NCBI RefSeq assembly: GCF_024707545.1 | Contig: NZ_CP062229.1 | Location: 372,001 to 436,000 of the forward strand | DNA length: 64,000 bases | DNA from: Mesorhizobium onobrychidis | GTDB lineage: Bacteria; Pseudomonadota; Alphaproteobacteria; Rhizobiales; Rhizobiaceae | Direction: 5' to 3' | Shown: in pieces, positions 19,613 through 28,118 of the stretch | Position numbering within the stretch: position 1 is the first letter of the stretch | Layout: each line of letters opens with the position of its first letter | Translations under genes and position numbers: made by a program | Notes under the pieces: generated by a model | Seen by the model: only the letters and a program-made list of their open reading frames with translations | Database searches by the model: none | What the model was told of the DNA's origin: nothing

Positions 19613-19616
19613 CCGT

Positions 19617-19730
19617 GCATGTCTTCGGAGGCGGACCGGCGCGAAACCGGAATCGATTTTCGGAAGCATGATGCGCAAATTCAAAGTGCTAGATGTGAGC
19701 GTCTTTTGCGCGTCCAACGGACGCGCGGCT
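19617..19730. repeat. dispersed intergenic palindrome, copy 5 (compound form, ahcY-ptsH gap)
   Basis: It contains the gcgaaaccggaatcgattttcgg core, the tail gcatgatgcgcaaattcaaagtgcta, and a second hairpin module gcgcgtcc-aac-ggacgcgc. The tail is nearly the same as that of copy 4 (catgcgcaaatcaagtgcta). Confidence 0.75.
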
Positions 19731-19739
19731 CTCCAGGCG

Positions 19740-20036
19740 TCAGGACTCCTCGCCGAAGCGGGAGGCGACCAGTTGCTCCAGCGCGTCGATCACCCGCTCG
19801 GCCTCCGGGCCGCTGGCGGTGACTCGGATCGAATAGCCGGGGCTCGCCGCCAGCATCATCAGGCCCATAATCGAGGTGCCGCCAACCGTGACGCCGTCCT
19901 TCTCGACCTGAACGGAGGCGTCGAAGCCGCTGGCGACCTGAACGAACTTCGCCGAGGCGCGGGCATGCAGGCCACGCTGGTTGACGATTGGAAACTCCCG
20001 GACGATGTCACCCTTCTTGGCCGACAGCGCGTTCAT
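19740..20036 (-). CDS. ptsH: HPr phosphocarrier protein
   Basis: 98-residue HPr of the rhizobial incomplete PTS. The EI-phosphorylated histidine lies in QRGLHARASAKF (His24), and the HprK target serine in GGTSIMGLMML (Ser55). It has a short N-terminal extension compared with E. coli HPr. Its ATG overlaps the manX stop by four bases. No sugar-transporting EIIBC is nearby, so a regulatory role is likely (family knowledge). Confidence 0.95.
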   Translation of the reverse strand: MNALSAKKGDIVREFPIVNQRGLHARASAKFVQVASGFDASVQVEKDGVTVGGTSIMGLMMLAASPGYSIRVTASGPEAERVIDALEQLVASRFGEES

Positions 20037-20434
20037 TTGCTGCTCAGAAGCTGGCTGGCGACATTGATGTATTTGCGGCCGGCCGCCTGCGCCTCGTCCA
20101 GCGCTGCGCTCATGTTGTCGCCCTTGCGAATGCTGGACAGCTTGATCAGCATCGGCAGGTTCATGCCGGCAATGACTTCGGTGCGACCGGATTCCATCAC
20201 CGAAATGGCGAGATTGGAAGGCGTGCCGCCGAACATATCGGTCAAAACGATGACGCCCGCCCCCGTGTCGACACGGGCAACGGCGTCGACGATGTCGCTG
20301 CGGCGCTGCTCCATATCGTCGTCGGCGCCGATCGCCACGGTCTCGAAATTGTCTTGTGGCCCGACGACATGTTCCACGGCATGGCGGAACTCGGCGGCCA
20401 GTTGACCGTGCGTTACAAGCACGAGTCCGATCAT
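20033..20434 (-). CDS. manX: PTS EIIA component, mannose type
   Basis: 133-residue EIIA-Man domain with the phospho-histidine early in the chain (LVLVTHGQLA, His9) and the DMFGGTPSN loop typical of the family. It stands alone without EIIB, C or D partners. It lies between hprK and ptsH in the chvI-chvG-hprK-manX-ptsH cluster, where it probably relays the HPr phosphorylation state. Confidence 0.93.
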   Translation of the reverse strand: MIGLVLVTHGQLAAEFRHAVEHVVGPQDNFETVAIGADDDMEQRRSDIVDAVARVDTGAGVIVLTDMFGGTPSNLAISVMESGRTEVIAGMNLPMLIKLSSIRKGDNMSAALDEAQAAGRKYINVASQLLSSK

Positions 20435-20598
20435 TCTTTGGTGGCTCCCGTCATCGCCGCTTCACAGCCGCATTTTATGCTCGCCGGCCATTCCAGGCGG
20501 CGGGAGCGCTATCTTGTCGACGCGAGACGCGTTGACAAGCCCAAAATTGCACAGGCCCAGGCCATTTTGACGCATTGCAGCAAAAAACCGGAACCGGA

Positions 20599-21045
20599 TC
20601 ATAAAAAGGGCGCGATCGACAGCCGCGCCATCACCGCCGGCAAGGCCGTGGCGGCGTTGCGCTCGGCAAGGTCGATACGCGGCACCGGACAGCCTGCCAC
20701 CGGCTCGCTGATTTCCTCCTGGAAACGGGCCATTTCTGCCTTCGGCACCAGCCGGACATGCAGGTCGATCACTCCACCCGGCTCGAACGGCAGCGGGCGC
20801 GGCATGAACCCAGGCACTTCGGCGAGACCGGCGATGGTCGCCGGCACGCGACAGACCAGCCGCCCGGCGTGGGCCGCGGCGAGCAGCCTGTCGTCGCCGA
20901 TAAGCCGCGAAAACAGCCCGCGCGCGCGGCAATGATCCAGGAGTGTCAGCGCCAGCGTCGTCTTGCCGGCGCCGGACGGTCCGGTGATGAGGACGCCGCG
21001 CTCGCCGATCAGCAGCGCCGTTCCATGAATGTTTTCAGCGCGCAC
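20599..21045 (-). CDS. hprK: HPr kinase/phosphorylase, short alphaproteobacterial form
   Basis: 148 residues, about half the length of Gram-positive HprK. It keeps only the C-terminal catalytic domain with P-loop GPSGAGKT (22-29), the IGDDRL segment and the family motif near RGLFSRL. It would phosphorylate HPr on Ser55. The start is GTG at 21045, three bases after the chvG stop, with GAAGG upstream inside chvG. A 164-base spacer without recognised features separates it from manX. Confidence 0.92.
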   Translation of the reverse strand: MRAENIHGTALLIGERGVLITGPSGAGKTTLALTLLDHCRARGLFSRLIGDDRLLAAAHAGRLVCRVPATIAGLAEVPGFMPRPLPFEPGGVIDLHVRLVPKAEMARFQEEISEPVAGCPVPRIDLAERNAATALPAVMARLSIAPFL

Positions 21046-21048
21046 AGA

Positions 21049-22830
21049 TCAGCCTTCGGCCGGCAGCGTGACGACGAAGCGGGCGCCCTTGATCTCGCCG
21101 GGTTTGGTGCCCGGGATGTTCTCGGCGGTCAGCGTGCCGCCATGGGCTTCGACGATCTGCCTGCTGATCGACAGGCCGAGGCCTGAATTCTGGCCGAACG
21201 CCTCGCCGGCCGGCCGGTCGGTGTAGAAGCGTTCGAAGATGCGGTCGATGTTGTCGGCCCTTATACCGGGACCATTGTCGTCGACGGTGATGATGTTGAC
21301 CTTGCCGGCGCGCGCCAGAGATATGGCAATGTGGCCGCGCTCTTCAGGAACGAAGGAACGGGCATTCTCGATCAGATTGGTGATGACCTGGCCGATCCTC
21401 AGATCATGACCGGCGACGAAGTAGCCTTTGACGCCCTGCGGCAGTTTGGCGACCTTGAACTCGATCTCGACCGTCTTCTTGTTGCGCGTCGCCGTGCGCG
21501 AAACGTCGACCAGATCCGTGATGAATTTCTTGAGATCCACGGTTCCTGCGTCTTCCCGCGCGAGCTCGGCGTCAAGACGGGAGGCGTCGGAAATGTCGGT
21601 GATGAGACGGTCCAGCCGCCTGACGTCGTGCTGGATGATCTCCATCAGCCGGCCGCGCGACGTGTCGTTCTTGGCCAGCGGCAGGGTTTCCACCGCGCTG
21701 CGCAGCGACGTCAGCGGGTTCTTCAATTCGTGCGAGACATCAGCCGCGAAACTTTCGATCGCCTCGATGCGGGCGTAGAGCGCATTGGTCATGTCGCGCA
21801 CGGCGATCGACAGATTGCCGATCTCGTCCTGCCGGTCGGAGAAGTCCGGGATTTCCTCGCGATTCTTGACGCCGCGCCGCACCCTGACCGCCGCCGCCGA
21901 CAGCCGGCGCAGCGGGTTGGCGATGGTCGAGGCGAGCAGCATCGACAGGATGGCGGTGACAAGGGCGGCGATGCCGAAGACGCGCAGGATCGCCTTGCGC
22001 TCGGCCGCAACGATCTTGTCGATGTCGCCGCCTTCCGTCGACAGCATCAGCACGCCGAGGACGGCGCGGAAGCGCTGGATCGGCACGGCGACCGAAACAA
22101 TCTGCTCGCCCTGTTCGGAGATCCGCACGATGGTCGACGGGCTGCCGGTAAGCGCCTTGACCACCTCCGGAAATGCAGCGCCATTGCCGCCCGGCTGTTC
22201 ATGGTAGACCGGCAGCGCGGTGTTGCGGAAGAAGTCGAAGACGAATTTCTGGATACGTTCCACAAGGTCGGGTTCTTCCGCGTCGACCGGCGGCAGGTCG
22301 TAGCGAAGGATCTGGCCGCGCGAATAGAGATGGCGCGAATCGAGCAGCAGATTGGCGTCGCGGTCATAGATGCGGGCGCGCGTCCGCGTCGGCGAAATCA
22401 ACCGCCTGAGCACCGGCGCAACGCGCTCCGGATTGATCGGGAAATCCAGATTGTCGAGCTGATCGGAGCCGGGGCCCAGGCTTTCGCCGGCCTGCAGTTC
22501 AAGCAGCTTTTCCGGATCGATGCTGATCGAATCGGTCTCGACCGTCGCCGATGCCGCGATCGCGCCGGCGATGATCTCGCCCTGGGTCATCAGGCTCTCG
22601 ACGCGGGCATCGATCAGCCCGTCGCGAAACGTGTTGAGGTAGAGGATGCCGGTGACCAGGACGGCCAGGCCGGCGAGGTTGAGGAAGAGAATGCGCCGCG
22701 TCAGGCTGGAAAAGATATGGTGGCCGAGGAAACGGCGCATCGGCACCGTGATTCTCGACAGGAATGCGGGCAGAATCCGCGACGGGCGCCGGGCGCCCGT
22801 CCGTCTCACTCGCTCTACGTCCACTGCCAT
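21049..22830 (-). CDS. chvG: ChvG/ExoS sensor histidine kinase
   Basis: 593-residue membrane kinase of the ChvG-ChvI system that controls envelope, exopolysaccharide and symbiosis/virulence genes in rhizobia. Two membrane segments (about 47-65 and 285-305) flank a periplasmic sensor domain. A HAMP region follows, then the H-box AADVSHELKNPL, N-box NLIENARSFVP, and G-boxes DDNGPGI and GLGLSISRQIV. It is linked to chvI upstream and hprK downstream as in Sinorhizobium, Agrobacterium and Brucella. Confidence 0.95.
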   Translation of the reverse strand: MAVDVERVRRTGARRPSRILPAFLSRITVPMRRFLGHHIFSSLTRRILFLNLAGLAVLVTGILYLNTFRDGLIDARVESLMTQGEIIAGAIAASATVETDSISIDPEKLLELQAGESLGPGSDQLDNLDFPINPERVAPVLRRLISPTRTRARIYDRDANLLLDSRHLYSRGQILRYDLPPVDAEEPDLVERIQKFVFDFFRNTALPVYHEQPGGNGAAFPEVVKALTGSPSTIVRISEQGEQIVSVAVPIQRFRAVLGVLMLSTEGGDIDKIVAAERKAILRVFGIAALVTAILSMLLASTIANPLRRLSAAAVRVRRGVKNREEIPDFSDRQDEIGNLSIAVRDMTNALYARIEAIESFAADVSHELKNPLTSLRSAVETLPLAKNDTSRGRLMEIIQHDVRRLDRLITDISDASRLDAELAREDAGTVDLKKFITDLVDVSRTATRNKKTVEIEFKVAKLPQGVKGYFVAGHDLRIGQVITNLIENARSFVPEERGHIAISLARAGKVNIITVDDNGPGIRADNIDRIFERFYTDRPAGEAFGQNSGLGLSISRQIVEAHGGTLTAENIPGTKPGEIKGARFVVTLPAEG

Positions 22831-22864
22831 CGAATAGCAGCCCCCGCTCAGTCTTTAGTTTTGA

Positions 22865-22908
22865 GCATGTCGTTGTCCCAAAACCGGGACCACTTTTGGG
22901 CGACATGC
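22865..22908. repeat. dispersed intergenic palindrome, copy 6 (chvI-chvG gap)
   Basis: Arms gcatgtcg and cgacatgc enclose tcccaaaaccgggaccacttttggg. It sits between two co-transcribed genes, six bases from the chvI stop. Confidence 0.75.
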
Positions 22909-22914
22909 ATCAAT

Positions 22915-23616
22915 TCATGCTTCGCGGAACCGATATCCGACTCCGTAAAGGGTTTCGATCATCTCGAAGTCATCATCGACGGCCTTGAACTTCTTGCGAA
23001 GCCGCTTGATGTGACTGTCGATGGTGCGGTCATCGACATAGACCTGCTCATCATAGGCCGAATCCATCAGCGCATCACGGCTTTTTACCACACCGGGACG
23101 TTGGGCCAGAGAATGCAGGATCAGGAATTCGGTGACCGTAAGCGTCACCGGCTCGCCCTTCCAGGTGCAGGTGTGGCGCTCCTGGTCCATGACAAGCTGG
23201 CCGCGCTCAAGCGATCGGGCCTGCTGGTTGGGCGTCTTGGCCGACGCCTCGCGGGCGCTGGCACGGCGCAGCACGGCGCGAACCCGCTCGACCAGAAGAC
23301 GCTGCGAGAAGGGTTTGCGGATAAAGTCGTCGGCGCCCATCTTGAGGCCGAAAAGCTCATCGATCTCGTCGTCCTTGGACGTCAGGAAGATCACCGGCAG
23401 GTCGGATTTCTGGCGCATCCGGCGCAGAAGCTCCATGCCGTCCATGCGCGGCATCTTGATGTCGAGGATGGCGAGATTCGGCGGGCGCGCCGCCAGACCT
23501 TCCAGCGCCGACGCCCCATCCGTATAGGTTTCGACGCGATACCCCTCCGATTCGAGGGCGATCGACACCGAAGTCAGAATGTTGCGGTCGTCGTCGACAA
23601 GCGCGATTGTTGCCAT
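22915..23616 (-). CDS. chvI: ChvI response regulator
   Basis: 233-residue OmpR-family regulator. The receiver has the acidic pair LVDDDRN, phospho-Asp in [13 protein letters not shown] and the conserved Lys in FIRKPFS. The C-terminal winged helix ends in [13 protein letters not shown] 23616 begins the conserved [10 protein letters not shown]-terminus; longer in-frame starts (23634, 23688) are less likely. It is divergent from pckA. Confidence 0.95.
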   Translation of the reverse strand: MATIALVDDDRNILTSVSIALESEGYRVETYTDGASALEGLAARPPNLAILDIKMPRMDGMELLRRMRQKSDLPVIFLTSKDDEIDELFGLKMGADDFIRKPFSQRLLVERVRAVLRRASAREASAKTPNQQARSLERGQLVMDQERHTCTWKGEPVTLTVTEFLILHSLAQRPGVVKSRDALMDSAYDEQVYVDDRTIDSHIKRLRKKFKAVDDDFEMIETLYGVGYRFREA

Positions 23617-23816
23617 TTCAAGTGGCTCCCTCATGAGCTGTCCCTTCTTTGGTCGAGAAGGGGCTTTTGCAGGACAAATTAGGTACAAAATGTGGCACAG
23701 GCTTCGTCCGCTGTCACGAGCGGCATGCCGGCGGCCACAATCTCACCTCAACATGGATTGGACCGATAAAGACCGCCAATCCTTTGGGCAACCGCCTGAT
23801 TTTTCGCACATATAAA

Positions 23817-23848
23817 CGATTTAAACAACTTTCAAAATATTTAAATCG
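23817..23848. promoter_or_regulatory. inverted repeat in the chvI-pckA intergenic region
   Basis: Perfect 9-base arms CGATTTAAA and TTTAAATCG, 14 bases apart, in the AT-rich spacer about 110 bases before pckA. The right side overlaps TAAATCGATTAA, a near-palindrome centred on CG as in LacI-family operators. In S. meliloti the LacI-type regulator PckR controls pckA; a link to this site is inference. The rest of 23617-23958 holds no gene. Confidence 0.5.
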
Positions 23849-23958
23849 ATTAATTATTTGATATCATTTGGCTTTTCTGGTTCTGACCGTTACAGTCTCC
23901 GTCGTGGGGGCTCCGGAAGTTCGCCGGCCAGGATGCTGCAATCGAAGAAGGAACCCTC

Positions 23959-25569
23959 ATGTCGGAAGCCGGCAAACGCAATCCCGCATGGGCGATCGAC
24001 CGGATCGGCCTGAAAACCACCGGCGCGGTGCGCTATAATTTCGGCGAGGCCGTCCTTTACGAGGAAGCGATCCGCCGCGGCGAGGCCCGGCTTACCGCGC
24101 ATGGCGCGCTCGTCGCCGAGACCGGGCAGCACACCGGCCGCTCGCCCAAGGACAAATTCGTCGTGCGCGACGAGACCACCGGGCCGCATGTATGGTGGGA
24201 CAACAACAAGGCGATTTCGCCGGCCCAGTTCGACACGCTGCTCGCCGATTTTCGCGCCCATGCGGCGGACAAGGATCTTTATGTGCAGGACCTGGTCGGC
24301 GGCGCCGATGAGGACTTGAAGCTGACGACCAGGGTCGTCACGGAGCTTGCCTGGCACTCGTTGTTCATCCGCAATCTGCTCATTCGTCCGGAAGCCGCCG
24401 AGCTCGAGCATTTCGTGCCCGACTTGACGATTATTGACCTGCCGTCGTTCCGCGCCGATCCGGTTCGCCACGGCACCCGCACCGAAACGGTGATCGCCGT
24501 CGATCTCTCGCGCATGATCGTGCTGATCGGCGGCACCTCCTATGCCGGCGAAATGAAGAAGTCGGTGTTCACCGTGCTCAACTATCTGTTGCCGGCGAAG
24601 GGCGTGATGCCGATGCATTGCTCGGCCAATGAAGGCGCCGGCGGAGATGCGGCCATCTTCTTCGGCCTCTCGGGAACCGGCAAGACGACGCTGTCGGCCG
24701 ATCCATCGCGCACGCTGGTCGGCGACGACGAGCACGGCTGGGGTCCGCATGGTATCTTCAATTTCGAAGGCGGCTGCTATGCCAAGACGATAAAGCTTTC
24801 GGCCGACGCCGAGCCGGAGATCTTCGCCACCACCCAACGCTTCGGCACGGTGCTGGAGAATGTAGTGCTCGACGCGGGCCGCGTGCCGGATTTTGACGAC
24901 GGCAATCTCACTGAAAACACGCGCTGCGCCTATCCGCTCCACTTCATCCCCAACGCCAGCAGAACAGGCCGCGCCGGTCACCCGAAAAACATCATCATGC
25001 TGACCGCCGACGCATTCGGCGTGATGCCGCCAATCGCCCGGCTGACCCCGGCGCAGGCGATGTATCATTTCCTCTCCGGCTACACCGCCAAGGTGGCAGG
25101 GACCGAAAAAGGCGTCACCGAACCCGAAGCGACGTTTTCGACCTGTTTCGGCGCACCGTTCATGCCGCGGCATCCGTCGGAATATGGCAATCTGCTGCGC
25201 GAGCTGATCGCCCATCACGGCGTCGATTGCTGGCTGGTCAATACCGGCTGGACCGGCGGCGCCTACGGCACCGGCAAGCGGATGCCGATCAAGGCGACGC
25301 GGGCGCTGCTTGCCGCGGCGCTCGACGGCTCGCTGAAAGGGGCCGATTACCGGACCGACGCCAATTTTGGTTTCGAGGTGCCGGTGGCGGTCGCGGGCGT
25401 CGACCGTGCCATTCTCGATCCAAGATCGACCTGGGCCGATACCTCAGCCTATGACTTGCAGGCGGCGAGGCTGGTCGGCATGTTCGCCGTCAATTTCGAA
25501 AAATTCGAACCTCATGTCGACGCCATCGTGCTCGGCGCCGCCCCGCGCATGCGCGAAGCCGCGGAATAG
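23959..25569 (+). CDS. pckA: phosphoenolpyruvate carboxykinase (ATP)
   Basis: PckA converts oxaloacetate to PEP at the entry to gluconeogenesis, essential for growth on dicarboxylates in rhizobia. The 536-residue protein has the kinase P-loop [14 protein letters not shown] from about residue 236, the metal-binding GDDEHGW, and the PEPCK signature around FFGLSG. ATG 23959 follows a GGAACCCTC stretch. The divergent chvI-pckA arrangement is standard in Rhizobiales. Confidence 0.97.
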   Translation: MSEAGKRNPAWAIDRIGLKTTGAVRYNFGEAVLYEEAIRRGEARLTAHGALVAETGQHTGRSPKDKFVVRDETTGPHVWWDNNKAISPAQFDTLLADFRAHAADKDLYVQDLVGGADEDLKLTTRVVTELAWHSLFIRNLLIRPEAAELEHFVPDLTIIDLPSFRADPVRHGTRTETVIAVDLSRMIVLIGGTSYAGEMKKSVFTVLNYLLPAKGVMPMHCSANEGAGGDAAIFFGLSGTGKTTLSADPSRTLVGDDEHGWGPHGIFNFEGGCYAKTIKLSADAEPEIFATTQRFGTVLENVVLDAGRVPDFDDGNLTENTRCAYPLHFIPNASRTGRAGHPKNIIMLTADAFGVMPPIARLTPAQAMYHFLSGYTAKVAGTEKGVTEPEATFSTCFGAPFMPRHPSEYGNLLRELIAHHGVDCWLVNTGWTGGAYGTGKRMPIKATRALLAAALDGSLKGADYRTDANFGFEVPVAVAGVDRAILDPRSTWADTSAYDLQAARLVGMFAVNFEKFEPHVDAIVLGAAPRMREAAE

Positions 25570-25615
25570 TCGCTGGCTGGGTACCCTGCGCCTCAAGGCC
25601 CGGACCGGGACCGGG

Positions 25616-25650
25616 AAGGCCCGACCCGGGATCGGGCCTTTTCTTTTTTC
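25616..25650 (+). terminator. rho-independent terminator of pckA
   Basis: Nine-base stem aaggcccga/tcgggcctt followed by ttttctttttt, about 50 bases after the pckA stop and before arfB. Confidence 0.9.
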
Positions 25651-25673
25651 GTCCGCCGCGCCATGACTGCGGC

Positions 25674-26111
25674 ATGAACGCCGACGACAAGATCATCATT
25701 GCCGACGATGCGGTGATCCATCCGGATGACCTGCACGAGGATTTCATCCGCTCGTCCGGCCCTGGCGGCCAGAATGTCAACAAGGTGGCGACGGCGGTGC
25801 AATTGCGCTTCGATGCGGCGAATGCGCCGGGCCTGTCGGAGCGCGTGCGCGAGCGAACCATAAAGCTGGCCGGCCAACGCGCCACCAAGGACGGCGTCAT
25901 CGTCATCGAGGCCGGACGCTTCCGCACGCAAGAGCAGAACCGGGCGGACGCCCGGGCGCGGCTTGCCGAACTGGTCGCCAAGGCCGCCGAACCGCCGCCG
26001 CCGCCGCGCAAGAAGACGAGGCCGTCGAAAGGCGCGGTCGAAAGGCGACTGAAGACCAAGGCTGGACGCGGCACAATCAAGAAACTCCGCGGCCGGGTGG
26101 AGAACGATTAG
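25674..26111 (+). CDS. arfB: ArfB (YaeJ) peptidyl-tRNA hydrolase, ribosome rescue factor
   Basis: 145-residue release-factor-like protein that hydrolyses peptidyl-tRNA on stalled ribosomes. The GGQ catalytic loop is visible in SSGPGGQNVNKV (GGQ 31-33). The C-terminal tail is highly basic (RKKTRPSKGAVERR ... KKLRGR), as needed to enter the empty mRNA channel. ATG 25674 is the only sensible start. It stands alone downstream of a terminator. Confidence 0.93.
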   Translation: MNADDKIIIADDAVIHPDDLHEDFIRSSGPGGQNVNKVATAVQLRFDAANAPGLSERVRERTIKLAGQRATKDGVIVIEAGRFRTQEQNRADARARLAELVAKAAEPPPPPRKKTRPSKGAVERRLKTKAGRGTIKKLRGRVEND

Positions 26112-26120
26112 GGCGACGTG

Positions 26121-26207
26121 CGTCCACTTGGACGCACAAGGTGTGCTCTAGCATTTGTATCTACGTATGGTGCTTTCAGAAAATCGGTCCCCGTTTTCGG
26201 GCCGATG
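26121..26207. repeat. dispersed intergenic palindrome, copy 7 (arfB-lysM gap)
   Basis: A cgtccacttggacg hairpin and a gtgctctagcat linker are followed by a tcagaaaatcggtccccgttttcgggccgatg core, so hairpin and core modules occur in reversed order relative to copies 4 and 5. The match is looser than in other copies. Confidence 0.6.
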
Positions 26208-26302
26208 CGATCGGCGCGACATCGATCGCGCGGTCGAGACGGCTTCCAATTCAAGGTTGCAGGTGGCAAGTTCGCTATTCGCCACAGCAAGGGAGACCAC
26301 AG

Positions 26303-26782
26303 ATGGGCATGTTTGATTTCGTCAAGGGCGTCGGCAAGAAGCTCGGCTTCGGCGACGACGAGCCGGAGCCGACCGCCGATACGCTCAAGAAGGAACTCGA
26401 TTCGCACGCGCTCGGCACCGACAATGTGGAAGTCGTCGTCGAAGGCGATAAGGCTGTCCTGAAAGGCGTGGTCAAGGATCAGTCGATCTTCGAAAAGGCG
26501 GTTATCGCCGTCGGCAACACGCTCGGCGTGTCCAAGGTGCAGGCGGATGAGTTGCAGGTCGCCGCCCCCGAATCCGGCACACCCGCTGCCCCGGCCAAGG
26601 AACCGACCTTCTACACGGTCAAGAAAGGCGACAATCTCTGGAAGATCGCCGAAAAGAGCTACGGCAAGGGCAAGGGTGCGAAGAACACGATCATTTTCGA
26701 GGCCAACAAGCCGATGCTGACCCACCCGGACAAGATCTATCCGGGGCAGGTCCTGCGCATACCGGATCTCGATCAGGCCTGA
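26303..26782 (+). CDS. lysM: BON-LysM domain protein (YgaU/Kbp-like)
   Basis: 159-residue cytosolic-type protein without signal peptide. An N-terminal BON domain (about 25-85) is followed by an Ala/Pro linker and a LysM domain (about 105-155: YTVKKGDNLWKIAEKSYG ... YPGQVLRIP). This is the layout of E. coli YgaU/Kbp, a potassium-binding protein; the function here is inferred. ATG 26303 has GGGAG upstream, and the longer in-frame extension lies within the palindrome, so it was discarded. Confidence 0.9.
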   Translation: MGMFDFVKGVGKKLGFGDDEPEPTADTLKKELDSHALGTDNVEVVVEGDKAVLKGVVKDQSIFEKAVIAVGNTLGVSKVQADELQVAAPESGTPAAPAKEPTFYTVKKGDNLWKIAEKSYGKGKGAKNTIIFEANKPMLTHPDKIYPGQVLRIPDLDQA

Positions 26783-26806
26783 CCAGACCGGCGACAGCCA
26801 ATCGAC

Positions 26807-26836
26807 AACGGCGGCTTTCGGGTCGCCGTTTTCATT
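26807..26836 (+). terminator. probable terminator after the BON-LysM gene
   Basis: Seven-base stem aacggcg/cgccgtt with a ten-base loop, followed by ttcattt. The T-tract is interrupted, so this is of moderate strength. Confidence 0.6.
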
Positions 26837-26881
26837 TGATGGTGGCATTCTGGTTCTTCCAGACCAACGGATCAAGCGACC

Positions 26882-27499
26882 ATGCTCGTTCTGCCCAAAG
26901 GCGTCCGCCACATGCCCGGCTATCTGTCCCGCGCAGTGCAGGAAGCGCTGGTCGAGGATGTGAGACGGGTCGTGCAGGAGGCTCCGCTGTTCGTGCCGGC
27001 CATGCCCCGTACCGGCAAGGAGATGAGCGTGCGCATGACCAATTGCGGTTCGCTCGGCTGGGTCACCGACAAGGAGCGCGGCTATCGCTACCAGCCGACG
27101 CACCCGGTGACCGGAGCGCCCTGGCCGCCGATCCCCGACGTGCTGCTGCAGCTGTGGCGGGACGTGTCCGCCTATCCGCATCCGCCGGAGGCTTGCCTGG
27201 TCAATTTCTATTCGCCGGACGCGAAGATGGGCCTTCATCAGGACCGCGACGAGATCGATTTCTCCGCGCCGGTCGTCTCCGTTTCATTGGGCGACGATTG
27301 CCTGTTCAGGGTCGGCCAGAGCACGCGCGAAGGCGGCACCAAATCGTTCAGGCTGAAAAGCGGCGACGTCGTCGTGCTTGGCGGCGAAGGCCGCCTATGT
27401 TTTCACGGCGTCGACCGCATCTATCCTTCGACCTCGGCGTTGCTCAGGAATGGCGGGCGGATCAATCTGACGCTGCGGCGCGTAACCTATCCTGGCTAG
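26882..27499 (+). CDS. alkB: AlkB, Fe(II)/2-oxoglutarate-dependent alkylated-DNA demethylase
   Basis: 205-residue repair dioxygenase removing 1-methyladenine and 3-methylcytosine lesions. The iron-binding triad is present: His119 and Asp121 in LHQDRDE and His175 in CFHGVDRI. The 2-oxoglutarate-binding arginines lie in RINLTLRR near the C-terminus. The substrate-loop segment VNFYSPDAKMGLHQ is typical. No ada gene is nearby. Confidence 0.93.
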   Translation: MLVLPKGVRHMPGYLSRAVQEALVEDVRRVVQEAPLFVPAMPRTGKEMSVRMTNCGSLGWVTDKERGYRYQPTHPVTGAPWPPIPDVLLQLWRDVSAYPHPPEACLVNFYSPDAKMGLHQDRDEIDFSAPVVSVSLGDDCLFRVGQSTREGGTKSFRLKSGDVVVLGGEGRLCFHGVDRIYPSTSALLRNGGRINLTLRRVTYPG

Positions 27500-27520
27500 A
27501 GCCGTATCGTCATCTATCTC

Positions 27521-27586
27521 TTTGTTTAAGCATCGGATTTTTTTGTTTAAGCACCGGATTTTTGCAAAAACCGGCACCCGCTCTGG
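27521..27586. repeat. dispersed palindrome, copy 8, with a short tandem duplication (alkB/gtrA gap)
   Basis: tttgtttaagcatcggattt is followed by a second copy, ttttgtttaagcaccggatt, and then an inverted partner aaaaaccggcacc. The same ttgtttaagcat lead-in precedes copy 9. It lies between converging genes and could act as a bidirectional terminator. Confidence 0.65.
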
Positions 27587-27587
27587 G

Positions 27588-28040
27588 TCACGGCCCAGGC
27601 CTGACGCTGCCGGAAAAGATCCAGCGTTCGAGAACGACAAAGTTGACTACGGGAATGAGAATGCAAGTGAGCAGTATCGGAACTGCGACCGGCAGGCCGA
27701 ACTGCCCGACGAGGAGCAGCGGAAGAAGATAGGCGATGGCAAGGCCGAATCCGGTCAGCACGGCGAAACGCGGCGCTTCGAATTGATGCGAGCCGGCCGA
27801 CATGAATGTGAAGAACTTGTGGCCGAGATAGGAGAATATTGCCGCGACCGCATAGGCGGCGACGGAGGCTGTGGCCGGCGGCAGGTATGTTGACCCGGTA
27901 CTGGTGAAGAGGGCGGCACAAAGCGCGTAGAGCACTGTGGCCGCAAGCCCCACCGAGGCGAATTTGAGAAGCCGGCGCGGAGCAAGTGTTCCGCGCCAGG
28001 CGGAAATGTCAGGCCGGCGCAATGCAGGCATATTGATCAC
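27588..28040 (-). CDS. GtrA-like four-helix membrane protein
   Basis: 150-residue integral membrane protein with four hydrophobic segments (about 25-47, 53-75, 88-108, 113-138) and the family features KFASVGLAATVLYAL and NFVVLERWIF. GtrA proteins help flip undecaprenyl-linked sugars for surface polysaccharide modification. No partner glycosyltransferase is adjacent, so its substrate is unknown. GTG at 28040 has GGGAG seven bases upstream; ATG 28031 is the alternative. Confidence 0.82.
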   Translation of the reverse strand: MINMPALRRPDISAWRGTLAPRRLLKFASVGLAATVLYALCAALFTSTGSTYLPPATASVAAYAVAAIFSYLGHKFFTFMSAGSHQFEAPRFAVLTGFGLAIAYLLPLLLVGQFGLPVAVPILLTCILIPVVNFVVLERWIFSGSVRPGP

Positions 28041-28118
28041 CGGCTGCTCCCGACAAATGCTCTGGAATTGGCAATCGAACGATAGCGGGCACTGCCTAAA
28101 GCGCCGTTAACCGCTTCG

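Noticed and set aside
21331..23682. 783-codon plus-strand open frame across chvG and chvI
   Set aside because: Spans two real genes and their spacer in antisense, has no recognisable domain, and no sensible start.
23890..25218. 442-codon minus-strand open frame opposite pckA
   Set aside because: Antisense shadow of pckA without motifs.
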